Source of the DNA: Rhizobium brockwellii
Lineage (GTDB): Bacteria > Pseudomonadota > Alphaproteobacteria > Rhizobiales > Rhizobiaceae
Direction: 5' to 3'
NCBI RefSeq assembly: GCF_000769405.2
Contig: NZ_CP053441.1
Location: 428,831 to 492,830, forward strand
DNA: 64,000 nt
Under the pieces are notes generated by a model. It was not told the DNA's origin. It saw only the letters and a program-made list of their open reading frames with translations, and searched no databases. The translations under genes and the position numbers were made by a program. Positions 43,101-51,907 of this stretch are shown piece by piece; positions within the stretch are counted from its first letter, which is position 1; the number at the start of each line of letters is the position of its first letter.

Positions 43101-43952
43101 TCAGCCGTTTTTCGGCAGGCTCCAGGGAAAGAGGAGCTTCTGCGTCAGGACCACGGCCTGAAACAGCAAGAGCGACATGGCGGCGAGCACCAGCAAGCCG
43201 GCCCAGGCCTGTGGCAGCTTGAACAGGGAGGTCGACAGCTGGATGAAATAGCCGACGCCGGCTTCGGATGCGCAGAACTCCGCAACCACGGCGCCGATGA
43301 CGGCAAGCGTGATCGAGATTTTCAGCGCCGAGAAGATGTAGGGCACCGCAAACGGCAGGCGTATCTGGGTGATCTCGCGGAAGCCCGAGGCGCGCAGGCT
43401 TCGCGACAGCTCGATCAGCTCCGGGGAGGTTGCCGCAAGGCCCGTTGCGGTGGAGACGACGAGCGGAAAGAAGGTGATGAGACAGGTGATAACGATGCGT
43501 GGCGCATCGCCGGCCCCGAGCACGACGATGATGATCGGCGCAATCGCCACCACCGGCGTCGACTGCACTACAACGAGCAGCGGATAGAGCGTTCGCGACA
43601 GGAATGGCGATCGCATCATGACCACCGCGAGTGGAATGGCGATAACGATGGACATCGCATAACCGATCAGCGCCACCCGCAACGTCGCGGCGATGTGACC
43701 CATCCAGCGCTCGAAGCCGATGGAGGAGAACGAGCCGAGGATCGCGCTTGGCGGCGGCAGCAGATAGGTCGGGATCGACAGGAGCCGCGCCGCCGCTTCC
43801 CATAGCAGCACCGTGCCGATCAGGGCCGCGGCGGACGTGATGCCCGGCAATGCCAGAACCTGCTTGAGGAGCGCGACCGGCGTACGGCTCTGCATGGCCT
43901 CACGCCGCGTGACGGGTGAGGAGGAGATCGCGGAGGTAATCGGAGAGGTCAT
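43101..43952 (-). CDS. ABC transporter permease (SsuC/ThiX-like)
   Basis: 283 residues from ATG 43952 (AAGG six or seven bases upstream), overlapping the ATPase gene end by 53 bases; an ATG at 43895 just after that stop is an alternative. Six or so membrane segments and the BPD permease EAA-type loop GFREITQIRLPFAVPYIFSA. It belongs to the TauC/SsuC/ThiX group, which works with NMT1-type binding proteins. Confidence 0.88.
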   Translation of the reverse strand: MTSPITSAISSSPVTRREAMQSRTPVALLKQVLALPGITSAAALIGTVLLWEAAARLLSIPTYLLPPPSAILGSFSSIGFERWMGHIAATLRVALIGYAMSIVIAIPLAVVMMRSPFLSRTLYPLLVVVQSTPVVAIAPIIIVVLGAGDAPRIVITCLITFFPLVVSTATGLAATSPELIELSRSLRASGFREITQIRLPFAVPYIFSALKISITLAVIGAVVAEFCASEAGVGYFIQLSTSLFKLPQAWAGLLVLAAMSLLLFQAVVLTQKLLFPWSLPKNG

Positions 43953-44673
43953 GGATCGCCTTGTCCTTTGCAGTTTCAGGGCCGCGTGGCCGGCCGACGG
44001 GAACGGTGACTTCGGTCAGGATCGAGCCCGGCCGTCCGGTCATCACCAAAACGCGGTCGGACAGAAGCGCCGCCTCGCTGACGGAGTGGGTGATGAAGAC
44101 CACGGTCTTCGGACGTTCGGAAAAGATGCGCAGCAGATCGAAGCCCATCACCTCGCGCGTCAGGGCATCCAGCGCCGAGAAGGGTTCGTCCATCAGCAGG
44201 ATATCCGGGTCCATGAGCAGCGCGCGGGCGATGCCGACACGCTGTTGCATGCCGCCGGACAGTTCGTCCGGCAGGCGTTTCTCGAAGCCGGCAAGCCCGA
44301 CCATGCTCAGCAGTTCACCCGCCCGCCCGCGCTCCTCTGCCGTTACCCGGCCGGTCTTGTGGCGGGCGGGAAACACGACATTGTCTTCGACCGTCGCCCA
44401 GGGAAGCAGCGTCGGCTTCTGGAAGACGATCCCGATGTCGTCACGCGGGGCCGTCACCGGCAGACCGAAGACGTCTGCCGAGCCGGACGTCGGCTTCAAC
44501 AGGCCGGCGATCATGCGCAGTAGGGTCGATTTCCCGCAGCCCGAAGGGCCGAGGATCGAGACAAACTCATGCCGGGCCACATCGAAACTGACGTCGCGCA
44601 GGGCTTCCGTGCGCCCGGATCGGGTTTCGAAAACCTGTCCAAGCCTGTCGAAGCGGATAGCGGGCATCGCCAT
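43900..44673 (-). CDS. ABC transporter ATPase (SsuB/ThiZ-like)
   Basis: 257 residues. Walker A GPSGCGKST, Q-loop VFQKPTLLPW, signature LSGGMQQR, Walker B ILLMDEPF, switch His in VVFITHS. Standard length and order of TauB/SsuB/ThiZ-type ATPases that power import with the permease and NMT1-type binding protein encoded on either side. It begins 5 bases after the binding-protein stop. Confidence 0.92.
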   Translation of the reverse strand: MAMPAIRFDRLGQVFETRSGRTEALRDVSFDVARHEFVSILGPSGCGKSTLLRMIAGLLKPTSGSADVFGLPVTAPRDDIGIVFQKPTLLPWATVEDNVVFPARHKTGRVTAEERGRAGELLSMVGLAGFEKRLPDELSGGMQQRVGIARALLMDPDILLMDEPFSALDALTREVMGFDLLRIFSERPKTVVFITHSVSEAALLSDRVLVMTGRPGSILTEVTVPVGRPRGPETAKDKAIHDLSDYLRDLLLTRHAA

Positions 44674-44678
44674 GGCGG

Positions 44679-45668
44679 TTACTCCGCGACGACGAAGGTG
44701 CGGTTGACCGTGGTTTCCGGATCGAGCTTGGCCGGATCGATGTCCTGCGCTTCAGAGACACGGCGCCAGGTTTCGGCGAGGCGGGCGGTTTCGAAGGCAC
44801 CGAGGCCGTCCTTCTCCGTCACCTCGTTGAAGATCAACGGCAGCGTGTCCTTGAGCGAACCCTGGACATCTTCCGAGCCGAGTTCCGGTACGATGGCGGT
44901 GACAGCAGCGGCAGCCTTCTCCGGATTCTCCTTGGCGAACTCGACGGATTTCTTGTAGGCGGCGATAAAGCGGGCGGCGACCTGCGGACGCTTGGCGAGG
45001 AAATCGTCGCTGGCGATGAGAGATGCGGAATAAAGCTCGAGCCCGGCTGCCGACCATGGCAGGGCAACGATCTCCTTGCCAGCTTCCTTGCCCTGGTTGC
45101 TATAGCGCGTCAGGTCGGTCATCCAGGCGATGATGCCATCGGCATTGCCGGTCATCAGCATCGGGCCGAGTGCGCCGGGATCGGCCTTGATAAGCTTGAT
45201 ATCCGCCATGTCGATGCCGGCATCCTTGAGCACCAGCGGCAGGTAGACATTCGAGGATGTGAAAGGCGACGTCGCGATCGTCTTGCCCTTGACGTCAGCG
45301 ACGCTTGCGATCGAACCGCCCTTGGCGACGTAGAAGGCATGCGGCCCCTTGTTGAACAGCGACATGACGGCGGTCACCTTCACGCCTTCATTGGCGCGGG
45401 CGGCCATCAGGGCGCCGATATCGGAAACACCGATGTCGGAGGACGCGGCGGCAAGGCGCGAGATGGCGTCGGTCGAGCCGCGACCGGAGGCGATCTCCAC
45501 CTCAAGGCCGGCGTCCGAACAGAAACCTTCCTGGATGCAGACGTAGATCGGCGCCTTGTCGCCACCCGGCAGCCAATCGAGCTGAAAGATCACCTTGTCG
45601 GCGGCGGAGGTGGCGCCGGCAGAAAGGGTTGCGGCAAGTGCATAGAAGGCAAGCTTGGTGCGGGACAT
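44679..45668 (-). CDS. NMT1/THI5-type ABC substrate-binding protein
   Basis: 329 residues from ATG 45668 (AAAGG seven bases upstream); signal peptide of 22 residues (cleavage near TSA-AD). Fold signature QLDWLPGGDKAPIYVCIQEG and SDIGVSDIGALMAARAN as in NMT1/THI5-like periplasmic proteins for pyrimidines, thiamine precursors, sulfonates or purines. Two Cys near 46-52 are unusual. First full-length gene of the operon, downstream of riboswitch copy A and a 67-residue ORF. Confidence 0.88.
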   Translation of the reverse strand: MSRTKLAFYALAATLSAGATSAADKVIFQLDWLPGGDKAPIYVCIQEGFCSDAGLEVEIASGRGSTDAISRLAAASSDIGVSDIGALMAARANEGVKVTAVMSLFNKGPHAFYVAKGGSIASVADVKGKTIATSPFTSSNVYLPLVLKDAGIDMADIKLIKADPGALGPMLMTGNADGIIAWMTDLTRYSNQGKEAGKEIVALPWSAAGLELYSASLIASDDFLAKRPQVAARFIAAYKKSVEFAKENPEKAAAAVTAIVPELGSEDVQGSLKDTLPLIFNEVTEKDGLGAFETARLAETWRRVSEAQDIDPAKLDPETTVNRTFVVAE

Positions 45669-45685
45669 GGGTCGACCTTTCGCAA

Positions 45686-45889
45686 CTAGTGTTCGGTTTT
45701 TAAGGACGGATAGTGATTGGCGACGCGCTCCGGATCGAAGCCATCCGCGACGAGCCTGGCAATTGCGCAATCGCGTTTTTCAGAATGCTTGCTGCTCAGG
45801 CATGCAAAGCAACGATGCGCGCGAAGGTGACCAGCTCCAGCGTCGATCTCTGCGGATTTTCGGGCGAGATCACTGGTTTTTCCCTGCAT
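45686..45889 (-). CDS. Small Cys/His protein (67 aa) directly behind riboswitch
   Basis: ATG 45889 with CGAGGAG eight bases upstream, a better ribosome site than most in the region. 67 residues with HRCFACLSSKHSEKRDC, three Cys and nearby His that could bind a metal. It ends 17 bases before the binding-protein ATG. No family recognised. It may be a leader ORF coupling the riboswitch to the transporter genes, or a small metal-binding protein. Confidence 0.5.
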   Translation of the reverse strand: MQGKTSDLARKSAEIDAGAGHLRAHRCFACLSSKHSEKRDCAIARLVADGFDPERVANHYPSLKTEH

Positions 45890-45913
45890 TAGGACATCTC
45901 CTCGACAGATTTA

Positions 45914-45963
45914 CCCGCCGAGCAATGTCCAGAACCGAGGCTCAGACCGCTTCTACTCGCAGG
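45914..45963 (-). ncRNA. Candidate NMT1-motif (xanthine) riboswitch, copy A
   Basis: Minus strand: CCUG-CGAG-UAGAAGCGGUC-UGAGCC...GGUUCU-GGACAUUG-CUCG-G-CGGG. Outer stem CCUG-CGAG/CUCG-CGGG with one bulge, inner stem GAGCC/GGUUC. The strands UAGAAGCGG and GGACAUUG are identical to copy B, while stem bases co-vary. It lies 24 bases before the 67-residue ORF and about 245 bases before the binding-protein gene. Confidence 0.65.
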
Positions 45964-46445
45964 TCTTTTGTCTCATGAATTTCCGGCGTTCTGCAAGATT
46001 TTAAACGCTTCAACTCTCGTGCTGAAAAAACAGGCGAAATTCACGGCATTGAGGTTGAGGTGGGCAGGCACGTCATCTATTTGATTGAAATCAAAGTATA
46101 AATTCCTCTGCAGCCGAGCGGGGCGGCGGATGAAGAAATAAGCGTTCTAATATTTAGAGCGCTTAGCTCGTAATTTTCTTGTCGCACCTTCAGCTTGCAT
46201 CTGCGTTTTCCGGGCGCATTTTTTCTTGTAGCGACCCGCATCTGGACGGTTTCCAATGCCTCCTTCGTATGCAGGCGATCGCCCATTGCCTTGGGCCGTC
46301 AGCATGTCTGAAGTTGAACTCGAACATATGCCGAAGCGCACGAGATCGCCCAGATGATCATGAATTGGCGTTTCAGCCGCAGTCGAGAAGGAACTTGGGG
46401 CCGTCACGTTTACGATGGACCCGCATCTCTCTAACGGCGGCATCG
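45964..46445. other. Intergenic stretch without a gene
   Basis: About 480 AT-richer bases between the riboswitch and the VOC remnant. Short frames lack ribosome sites and known motifs. The only structure seen is the palindrome at 46140-46164. The promoter for the riboswitch transcript should lie at its left end. Confidence 0.55.
46140..46164. promoter_or_regulatory. 25-base near-perfect palindrome
   Basis: AAGCGTTCTAA TAT TTAGAGCGCTT, 10 of 11 pairs match. No T tract follows on either strand, so an operator is more likely than a terminator. Confidence 0.4.
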
Positions 46446-46562
46446 TCAGTCCACGGACGCTATGCCTATTACGACACGGTGCCCGATCTCGCCGTGATGA
46501 TCGAACTGCTGGAATTCGACAGCGATAAGGAAGCTCAGCCGAAGCGGGCCAAAGAGATTACA
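46446..46562 (+). pseudogene. C-terminal remnant of a VOC-family gene
   Basis: In frame: HGRYAYYDTVPDLAVMIELL followed by EFDSDKEAQPKRAKEI. This is the typical last beta-strand segment of a VOC dioxygenase-like protein (Tyr-x-Asp-Thr then Ile-Glu-Leu). No upstream VOC part or start is found, and the frame runs on without its own stop into the opposite nadC gene end. A decayed gene cut off by the nadC side is inferred. Confidence 0.5.
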
Positions 46563-47457
46563 GCACCTGTGCAATCCGTCTCGGGCTTGTTTCCGTTGCG
46601 GTCGCCGCCTCGACGAAATCGAGCCCGATATCCAGCACCGGGGCGCTGTGCGTCAGCCAGCCGACGGAAATGAGGTCGACACCGGAAGCGGCGATTGCGG
46701 CAGCCGTTATCGGCGTTACGCGGCCGGACGCTTCGGTGATGGCTCGGCCGGCGACGAGGGCGACGGCCTCGCGCAGCTGATCCGGCGTCATATTGTCGAG
46801 CAGAACAGCGTCGACGCCGGTCTCCATCGCTTCACGCAGCTGATCGAGGGTGTCCACTTCGACCTCGATCTTCACCATATGGCCGACGCCCGCCCGCGCC
46901 CGGCGGATCGCTTCAGCGACCCCACCGGCGATGGCGACGTGATTATCCTTGATCAGCACAGCGTCATAAAGCGCGAAGCGGTGGTTCATGCCGCCACCGG
47001 CCCGCACCGCATATTTCTCCAGCGCCCTGAGGCCCGGCGTCGTCTTGCGCGTGCAGGCGACGGAAGCCTTGGTGCCGCGAATGGCGGCGGCAATCTGAGC
47101 CGTCACAGTCGCAATACCTGAGAGATGGCCGAGGAAATTCAGCGCGGTGCGCTCGGCGCTGAGCAGGCCACGCGACGGACCTTCGATGGTGGCGATCACG
47201 TCGCCAGGCTTGACCGCATCGCCATCCTGGAGATGGCGGCGCATGACGATCTCGGGATCGACGAGAGAGAAAGCGAGTTCGGCGGCATCGAGACCGGCGA
47301 TCACGCCCGGCTGACGGGCCGCCATCACTACCGTCGAACGGTGATCGCGAGGGATGACCGATGCCGAGGTGATGTCACCGGCAAGACCCAGATCTTCGAG
47401 CAGGGCCGCCCGCACCAGCGGCTCGACGATCAGGCGCGGAAGGGGAACGAGGCTCAT
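46558..47457 (-). CDS. nadC: Nicotinate-nucleotide pyrophosphorylase (carboxylating)
   Basis: 299 residues from ATG 47457 (AAGGAG eight bases upstream), starting one base after the nadB stop. Quinolinate phosphoribosyltransferase motifs: LLEDLGLAGDITS, ARQPGVIAG, ERTALNFLGHLSGIAT, CTRKTTPGLRALEKYAV and LLDNMTPDQL, and the C-terminal SGVDLISVGWLTHSAP. It makes nicotinate mononucleotide from quinolinate and PRPP, the third step of de novo NAD synthesis. Last gene of nadABC. Confidence 0.95.
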   Translation of the reverse strand: MSLVPLPRLIVEPLVRAALLEDLGLAGDITSASVIPRDHRSTVVMAARQPGVIAGLDAAELAFSLVDPEIVMRRHLQDGDAVKPGDVIATIEGPSRGLLSAERTALNFLGHLSGIATVTAQIAAAIRGTKASVACTRKTTPGLRALEKYAVRAGGGMNHRFALYDAVLIKDNHVAIAGGVAEAIRRARAGVGHMVKIEVEVDTLDQLREAMETGVDAVLLDNMTPDQLREAVALVAGRAITEASGRVTPITAAAIAASGVDLISVGWLTHSAPVLDIGLDFVEAATATETSPRRIAQVL

Positions 47458-47458
47458 C

Positions 47459-49000
47459 TCAGGCACTCCTTGCAAGGGCATAGGGCGGCGTCGCGCGGGC
47501 GATCTCCAGCGCTTGGGAAAGGTGCATCTGGCGCCGGTTGGCGTTGGCGAGCTTCAGCGGAAAGTCGGTGCGGGCATGGGCGCCGCGCGATTCCATCCGC
47601 AGGCTGGCAAAGACGGCGATCAGCAGCGCGACGATGGCCGGATCGGCGGCAGGACCGTTGCCTTCGGCAAGTGGCAGCAGTGCGGCGATCGCGCCATGAA
47701 GGGCGCCGGCATTGCGCAGCACGCCGAGATGGCGCGAGACGATCGGCCGGACGAATGACGCGTCGGCCGGCGCCGGGAGACTCCCGGCGGAGATGGTGCC
47801 GGTAAAACTCGCCGGCATGCCTGAAATGTCGCGTGCCGCCCGCATGCCCATGACAGCAGCCTCCAGCAGCGAATTGCTGGCAAGCCGGTTTGCGCCGTGC
47901 AGGCCGGTCGAGGCCGCCTCGCCGGCAACCCAGAGACCGGGAACAGAGCTGCGGCCATTTGCATCCGTGGCCACGCCGCCCATGTGATAGTGAACGGCCG
48001 GGCGCACCGGAATGAGGTCTTTCGCCGGATCGATGCCGGTCTCGCCGCAAAGGGCGGAAATGACAGGAAAGCGCGCGGCAAAGCGGCTGCCGAGGGCATC
48101 GCGGGCATCGAGAAAGACTCGTCCTCCGCGGGCGATTTCGGCGCTGATGGCACGCGCCACCACGTCACGCGGTGCAAGTTCGGCGCCTGATATGCGGGCC
48201 ATGAAGCGTTCGCCTCGTTCGTTGACGAGCAAAGCCCCCTCCCCGCGCACCGCCTCGCTGATCAGCGCCAGCGGCCGGCGGCGTGAATCGAGTGCGGTCG
48301 GATGGAACTGGACGAATTCCATATCGGCGAGCGCGGCACCGGCCCTTGCTGCGAGCGCGATCCCCTGGCCGAAATTGCCCATTGGATTGGTGGTCGCGTC
48401 GTAAAGCCCGCCAATGCCGCCGGTGGCGAGCACCACCCTCGATGTCGGCAGAATGGCGGCGCCTTTGGCGGTCGCGCAAAGCAGGCCGGCGACCTGCTCG
48501 CCGTCCATCACAATCCGCCGCGCCTCGAAGCCTTCGAGCACTGATATAGCTGGGGTATTCATCACCGCCTGGATTAGCGCGGCGATGATCGCCGCACCCG
48601 AGCCGTCGCCTTCGGCATGGACGATACGACGGCGATTATGGGCCGCCTCCAGCCCGAGCGAGAGTTCGCCGGCGGCATTCCGGTCGAAGCGCACGCCGGC
48701 CTGCTCCAGCGCGGCGATAGCCGCTGGTGCCTCGGCGACGATGTCGGCGGCAATGGCTGGATCGCAGAGCCCGTCGCCGGCGGCGAGCGTATCGGCAAGA
48801 TGCAGCGCTGCGCTATCGTCGGCGCCGACGCTGGCGGCGATGCCGCCCTGCGCCCAGGCGCTCGATGTCTCCGCGCCAAGGGCCGCGCGGGTGATGACGA
48901 CGGAAGGTTCAGGCGCCAGTGTCAGTGCGGTCATCAATCCCGCAAGCCCACTGCCGACGATCACCGTGCGTCCTGATAGCTGCTCGAGAATCTCGGTCAT
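47459..49000 (-). CDS. nadB: L-aspartate oxidase
   Basis: 513 residues. FAD-binding [16 protein letters not shown] at the N-terminus, [12 protein letters not shown] (succinate dehydrogenase/fumarate reductase flavoprotein family), [31 protein letters not shown], and [20 protein letters not shown]. It oxidises L-aspartate to iminoaspartate for quinolinate synthesis. The ATG overlaps the nadA stop (ATGA). Confidence 0.95.
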   Translation of the reverse strand: MTEILEQLSGRTVIVGSGLAGLMTALTLAPEPSVVITRAALGAETSSAWAQGGIAASVGADDSAALHLADTLAAGDGLCDPAIAADIVAEAPAAIAALEQAGVRFDRNAAGELSLGLEAAHNRRRIVHAEGDGSGAAIIAALIQAVMNTPAISVLEGFEARRIVMDGEQVAGLLCATAKGAAILPTSRVVLATGGIGGLYDATTNPMGNFGQGIALAARAGAALADMEFVQFHPTALDSRRRPLALISEAVRGEGALLVNERGERFMARISGAELAPRDVVARAISAEIARGGRVFLDARDALGSRFAARFPVISALCGETGIDPAKDLIPVRPAVHYHMGGVATDANGRSSVPGLWVAGEAASTGLHGANRLASNSLLEAAVMGMRAARDISGMPASFTGTISAGSLPAPADASFVRPIVSRHLGVLRNAGALHGAIAALLPLAEGNGPAADPAIVALLIAVFASLRMESRGAHARTDFPLKLANANRRQMHLSQALEIARATPPYALARSA

Positions 49001-49968
49001 ATCGCCAGCATCCTTTCGACGGCGCGGCGCGCGGCCACCGCAATTGCTGGGTCGACGGTGACCTCGTGGCGGTTTTCCTCAAGGGCGGCGCGGATATTGC
49101 TCAGCGTGATCCGCTTCATATGCGGGCAGAGATTGCAGGGGCGAATGAATTCGACATCGGGATGGTGCACGGCAACGTTGTCGCTCATCGAGCATTCGGT
49201 GAGCAGCACGACGCGCGCCGGCTTCTGTTTGCCGACATAGTCCGACATGACGGCGGTAGAGCCGGCGAAATCGGCTTCGGCCACCACCTCTGGCGGGCAT
49301 TCCGGATGAGCGAGCACGGTTACGCCGGGATGGTTTTCGCGCAGCTGGCGCACATCCTCGGCGGTGAAGAGTTCATGCACCTCGCAATGGCCGTGCCAGG
49401 CAATGATCTCGACATCAGTCTCGCGGGCGACATTGCGCGCCAGATATTCATCCGGGATCATCAGCACCTTCGGCACGCCGAGCGATTCCACCACTTGCTT
49501 GGCATTGCCCGAGGTGCAGCAGATGTCGGAGGCAGCCTTCACCGCGGCCGAGGTATTGACATAAGTGACGATGGGGACGCCGGGATGGGCCTGGCGCAGC
49601 AGCGCGATATCCTCGGGCGTGATCGAATCCGCCAGCGAACAGCCGGCGCCGAGATCCGGGATCAGCACGGTTTTCCCGGGGTTTAGCAGCTTGGCCGTTT
49701 CGGCCATGAAATGCACGCCGGCAAGCACGATGACATCGGCATCGACCTCGATCGCCTTGCGGGCGAGCGCTAGACTGTCGCCGACGATATCGGCCACGCC
49801 GTGAAAGATCTCCGGTGTCTGATAGTTGTGCGCGAGAATGACGGCGTTGCGGCGGCGCTTGAGTTCGAGGATCGCGTCGACGTCATTTTCGAACGTCATC
49901 CATTCGGCTTTGGGAATGACGCGGCTGACGCGCTCGTAGAGCGAGGATGCGGAAACAGGATAATTCAT
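48997..49968 (-). CDS. nadA: Quinolinate synthase
   Basis: 323 residues. [32 protein letters not shown], and the three cluster Cys in [18 protein letters not shown] and [10 protein letters not shown], which hold the catalytic [4Fe-4S]. Condenses iminoaspartate with dihydroxyacetone phosphate to quinolinate. First gene of nadABC; two palindromic sites lie 15-68 bases upstream of its start. Confidence 0.95.
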   Translation of the reverse strand: MNYPVSASSLYERVSRVIPKAEWMTFENDVDAILELKRRRNAVILAHNYQTPEIFHGVADIVGDSLALARKAIEVDADVIVLAGVHFMAETAKLLNPGKTVLIPDLGAGCSLADSITPEDIALLRQAHPGVPIVTYVNTSAAVKAASDICCTSGNAKQVVESLGVPKVLMIPDEYLARNVARETDVEIIAWHGHCEVHELFTAEDVRQLRENHPGVTVLAHPECPPEVVAEADFAGSTAVMSDYVGKQKPARVVLLTECSMSDNVAVHHPDVEFIRPCNLCPHMKRITLSNIRAALEENRHEVTVDPAIAVAARRAVERMLAI

Positions 49969-49982
49969 GACCGGCTCCTAAT

Positions 49983-50001
49983 TATGCTCCATTTGAGCAT
50001 A
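49983..50001. promoter_or_regulatory. Candidate NadQ operator 1
   Basis: TATGCTC CATTT GAGCATA, perfect seven-base arms, 15 bases upstream of nadA. Shares TGAGCATAT with operator 2, 34 bases away centre to centre. Confidence 0.65.
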
Positions 50002-50015
50002 TCATAGGCAAAGAG

Positions 50016-50036
50016 ATATTCTCACGGTGAGCATAT
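50016..50036. promoter_or_regulatory. Candidate NadQ operator 2
   Basis: ATATTCTCA CGG TGAGCATAT, one mismatch in nine-base arms, between nadA and the regulator gene. Confidence 0.6.
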
Positions 50037-50037
50037 G

Positions 50038-50934
50038 TCAATTGCGGGAGAGCGGTAATTTCGTTCCAGCCAGCGCCCGTTCTTCGAGAACGGTATGGCG
50101 AAAGCGGAAGAGCTTGGCCGGCCGGCCGCCGGTTTCGCTTTCGGTTCCGCCGGTTTCCTCGACCAGTTCCTGCTGTTCGATGAGGCGGCGGAAATTCTGC
50201 TTATGCAGCGTCAGCCCTGCCAAGGCTTCGATGGTGCGCTGCAGCCTCAGCAGCGTGAAGCTCTCCGGCATCAGTTCGAAGACGACCGGGCGGTATTTGA
50301 TCTTGGTGCGGAGCCGGGCGATGCCGGTTGCGAGAATTCGGCGATGATCGGCAAACATCGCGCGGCCGAGATTGGCCTCCGCCCCGCATCCGGCTTCCGA
50401 GACGAGCCCCGCCTCGTAAAGCAGTTCATAGCGCTGCAGGGCCAGATCTTCGTTCCAGCCGCCGCCGTCGAGGCCGAAGGTGAAATCCGCCCGGCGATGG
50501 CGATGGTCGCGCCTTGCCGGATCGGCATCGGCCCAGCTCCTCAGACGCGCCATGATCTCGTCAAGCACGGCTGGCCGGCCCTGCCGGTGGTCTTCCCAGG
50601 GGAAATATTCGTACCAGCCGTGCCATCCCGGCCGGCCGGCGCCCGACTGCTCGCTGACGAGGCCAAGATAGCTGATCGAGATCGTCCGCCCGCCTGGGAT
50701 GTCGTTGTTCCGGTCGCGATCGGCGAAGGTGTAGAGCTGTTCGAGATAGCCGACGGGATGTTCCGTCTGCTCCTGCACCCATTCGCGCAGGCCCGATTGC
50801 AGGGTGCGATGCCCCATTTCGAAAGGCCCCGACGGCAGCGCATTGCCGGAGCGGATGGTCATCACGCGCGGTTCGTCCCCCGTCACCGCGACGAGCACCG
50901 CAATCAATTCCGCATGCGCAAAGCCGATCGTCAC
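50038..50934 (-). CDS. nadQ: NAD biosynthesis regulator (NadQ/NrtR type)
   Basis: 298 residues from GTG 50934 (the longer frame upstream has no Met and no clear ribosome site). The N-terminal half is a degenerate Nudix-like fold with LREWVQEQTEHPVGYLEQLY in place of a proper Nudix box, so hydrolysis is unlikely. The C-terminal winged helix (about 200-298) has YRPVVFELMPESFTLLRLQR, LHKQNFRRLIE and TGGRPAKLFRFR, the NrtR-type DNA-binding pattern. Alphaproteobacterial members controlling nadABC are called NadQ. It is directly upstream of nadA on the same strand with two operators between, consistent with autoregulated repression of NAD synthesis. Confidence 0.8.
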   Translation of the reverse strand: MTIGFAHAELIAVLVAVTGDEPRVMTIRSGNALPSGPFEMGHRTLQSGLREWVQEQTEHPVGYLEQLYTFADRDRNNDIPGGRTISISYLGLVSEQSGAGRPGWHGWYEYFPWEDHRQGRPAVLDEIMARLRSWADADPARRDHRHRRADFTFGLDGGGWNEDLALQRYELLYEAGLVSEAGCGAEANLGRAMFADHRRILATGIARLRTKIKYRPVVFELMPESFTLLRLQRTIEALAGLTLHKQNFRRLIEQQELVEETGGTESETGGRPAKLFRFRHTVLEERALAGTKLPLSRN

Positions 50935-51065
50935 AGGGGACCGAATACTCCGTTCCGAATGAATCGAACGGATGATTCCTGACACAGGCCGGGACGGAAG
51001 CCAATGGAGAGGAAGCGCCTTTGCGGCGCTTCCCACATCATCGAGGCAACAGAGCGCGTTTGCCC

Positions 51066-51881
51066 TCAGCTATTGCCCGTCTCGCTTTTCAGCCGCTGTA
51101 GAAAGATTTCCAGTTCCACGTCGTCGATACCGACGAGATGGCGCTTTTCCGGATAGGCGCCGGTCCTGACATCCTCGGCAAATTCCGTAAAGGCGGCGAT
51201 ACGCTCGCGCTGCAGCCGGTCGTGTTCGGCGGCGAAGTCGCGATAGACCTTGGCATGGCGGGGATAGTGGTCGCGATTGGCGCCGAGCACGTCGTCGGCG
51301 AAGAGATATTGGGCGTCGCAGCCGCTGCCTGCTCCCATGGAGATCATCAGCATCGAGGTGTTGCTGCTGATGGCGGCAGCGACATCCCCTGGGACGACTT
51401 CGATTTCGGCGGCGAAGGCGCCGGCCTCTTCCAGCGCCTTGGTCTGCCGCCAGATTTCGGCCGCACTCGCCGCCGTCTTGCCGACGGCGCGGAAGCCGCC
51501 GGTCCAGGTCGCCTTCGAAGGGATCAGTCCGAGATGGCCGCAGACGGGGATACCCTCGTCCCGCATGCGTCGGATCGTCTGCAGGCTTGCGGCGCAATAG
51601 ACCGCATCACCGCCTGCCTTCAGCGCCGCGAAGGCCGCACGCAGATAGTCCTCGGCCGAGACATGATCGCCATATTCGAGCCCCGGAATGACAAAGGGAG
51701 CGGGCGCGGCTTCGCGAAAGACCGGCCCGAGCAGCGAGGGCGGCACGGAGACGATGTCGATCCCCGCCTTTTCGGCGGCTTCCGCCTCCTCCAGCGAGGT
51801 GACGCGCAGCATGGTGAGCTGGCGCTTGCCTTTTTCCGAAAGCAGATCGGCGACGGTTGCGCGTCTATGTTTTTTCATCAT
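51066..51881 (-). CDS. PanB-like protein lacking canonical metal ligands
   Basis: 271 residues from ATG 51881 (AAAGGA six bases upstream). Overall ketopantoate hydroxymethyltransferase fold: AEKAGIDIVSVPPSLLG, PVCGHLGLIPS, EIEVVPGDVA, GAGSGCDAQYLF. In true PanB the Mg-binding Asp sits in VGDSLG and a second Asp and Glu follow in the next strands. Here those positions read VPPSLL, FVIPGLEYG and VYCAAS, while the catalytic Glu in EVVP remains. It therefore probably does not make ketopantoate. It is 26 bases behind the ferredoxin reductase gene, so it belongs to the moc-like operon. Confidence 0.7.
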   Translation of the reverse strand: MMKKHRRATVADLLSEKGKRQLTMLRVTSLEEAEAAEKAGIDIVSVPPSLLGPVFREAAPAPFVIPGLEYGDHVSAEDYLRAAFAALKAGGDAVYCAASLQTIRRMRDEGIPVCGHLGLIPSKATWTGGFRAVGKTAASAAEIWRQTKALEEAGAFAAEIEVVPGDVAAAISSNTSMLMISMGAGSGCDAQYLFADDVLGANRDHYPRHAKVYRDFAAEHDRLQRERIAAFTEFAEDVRTGAYPEKRHLVGIDDVELEIFLQRLKSETGNS

Positions 51882-51907
51882 CAATTCCTTTGAAAATATC
51901 GGGCGGC

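Noticed and set aside
42019..43803. 594-codon frame giving the dioxygenase a long N-terminal extension
   Set aside because: The extension reads through the permease gene out of frame and across the riboswitch. ATG 43014 with AAGGAG is the start.
50038..50934. Active Nudix hydrolase in the NadQ-like protein
   Set aside because: The GxxxxxExxxxxxREUxEExGU box is not present; only the fold and winged helix are supported.
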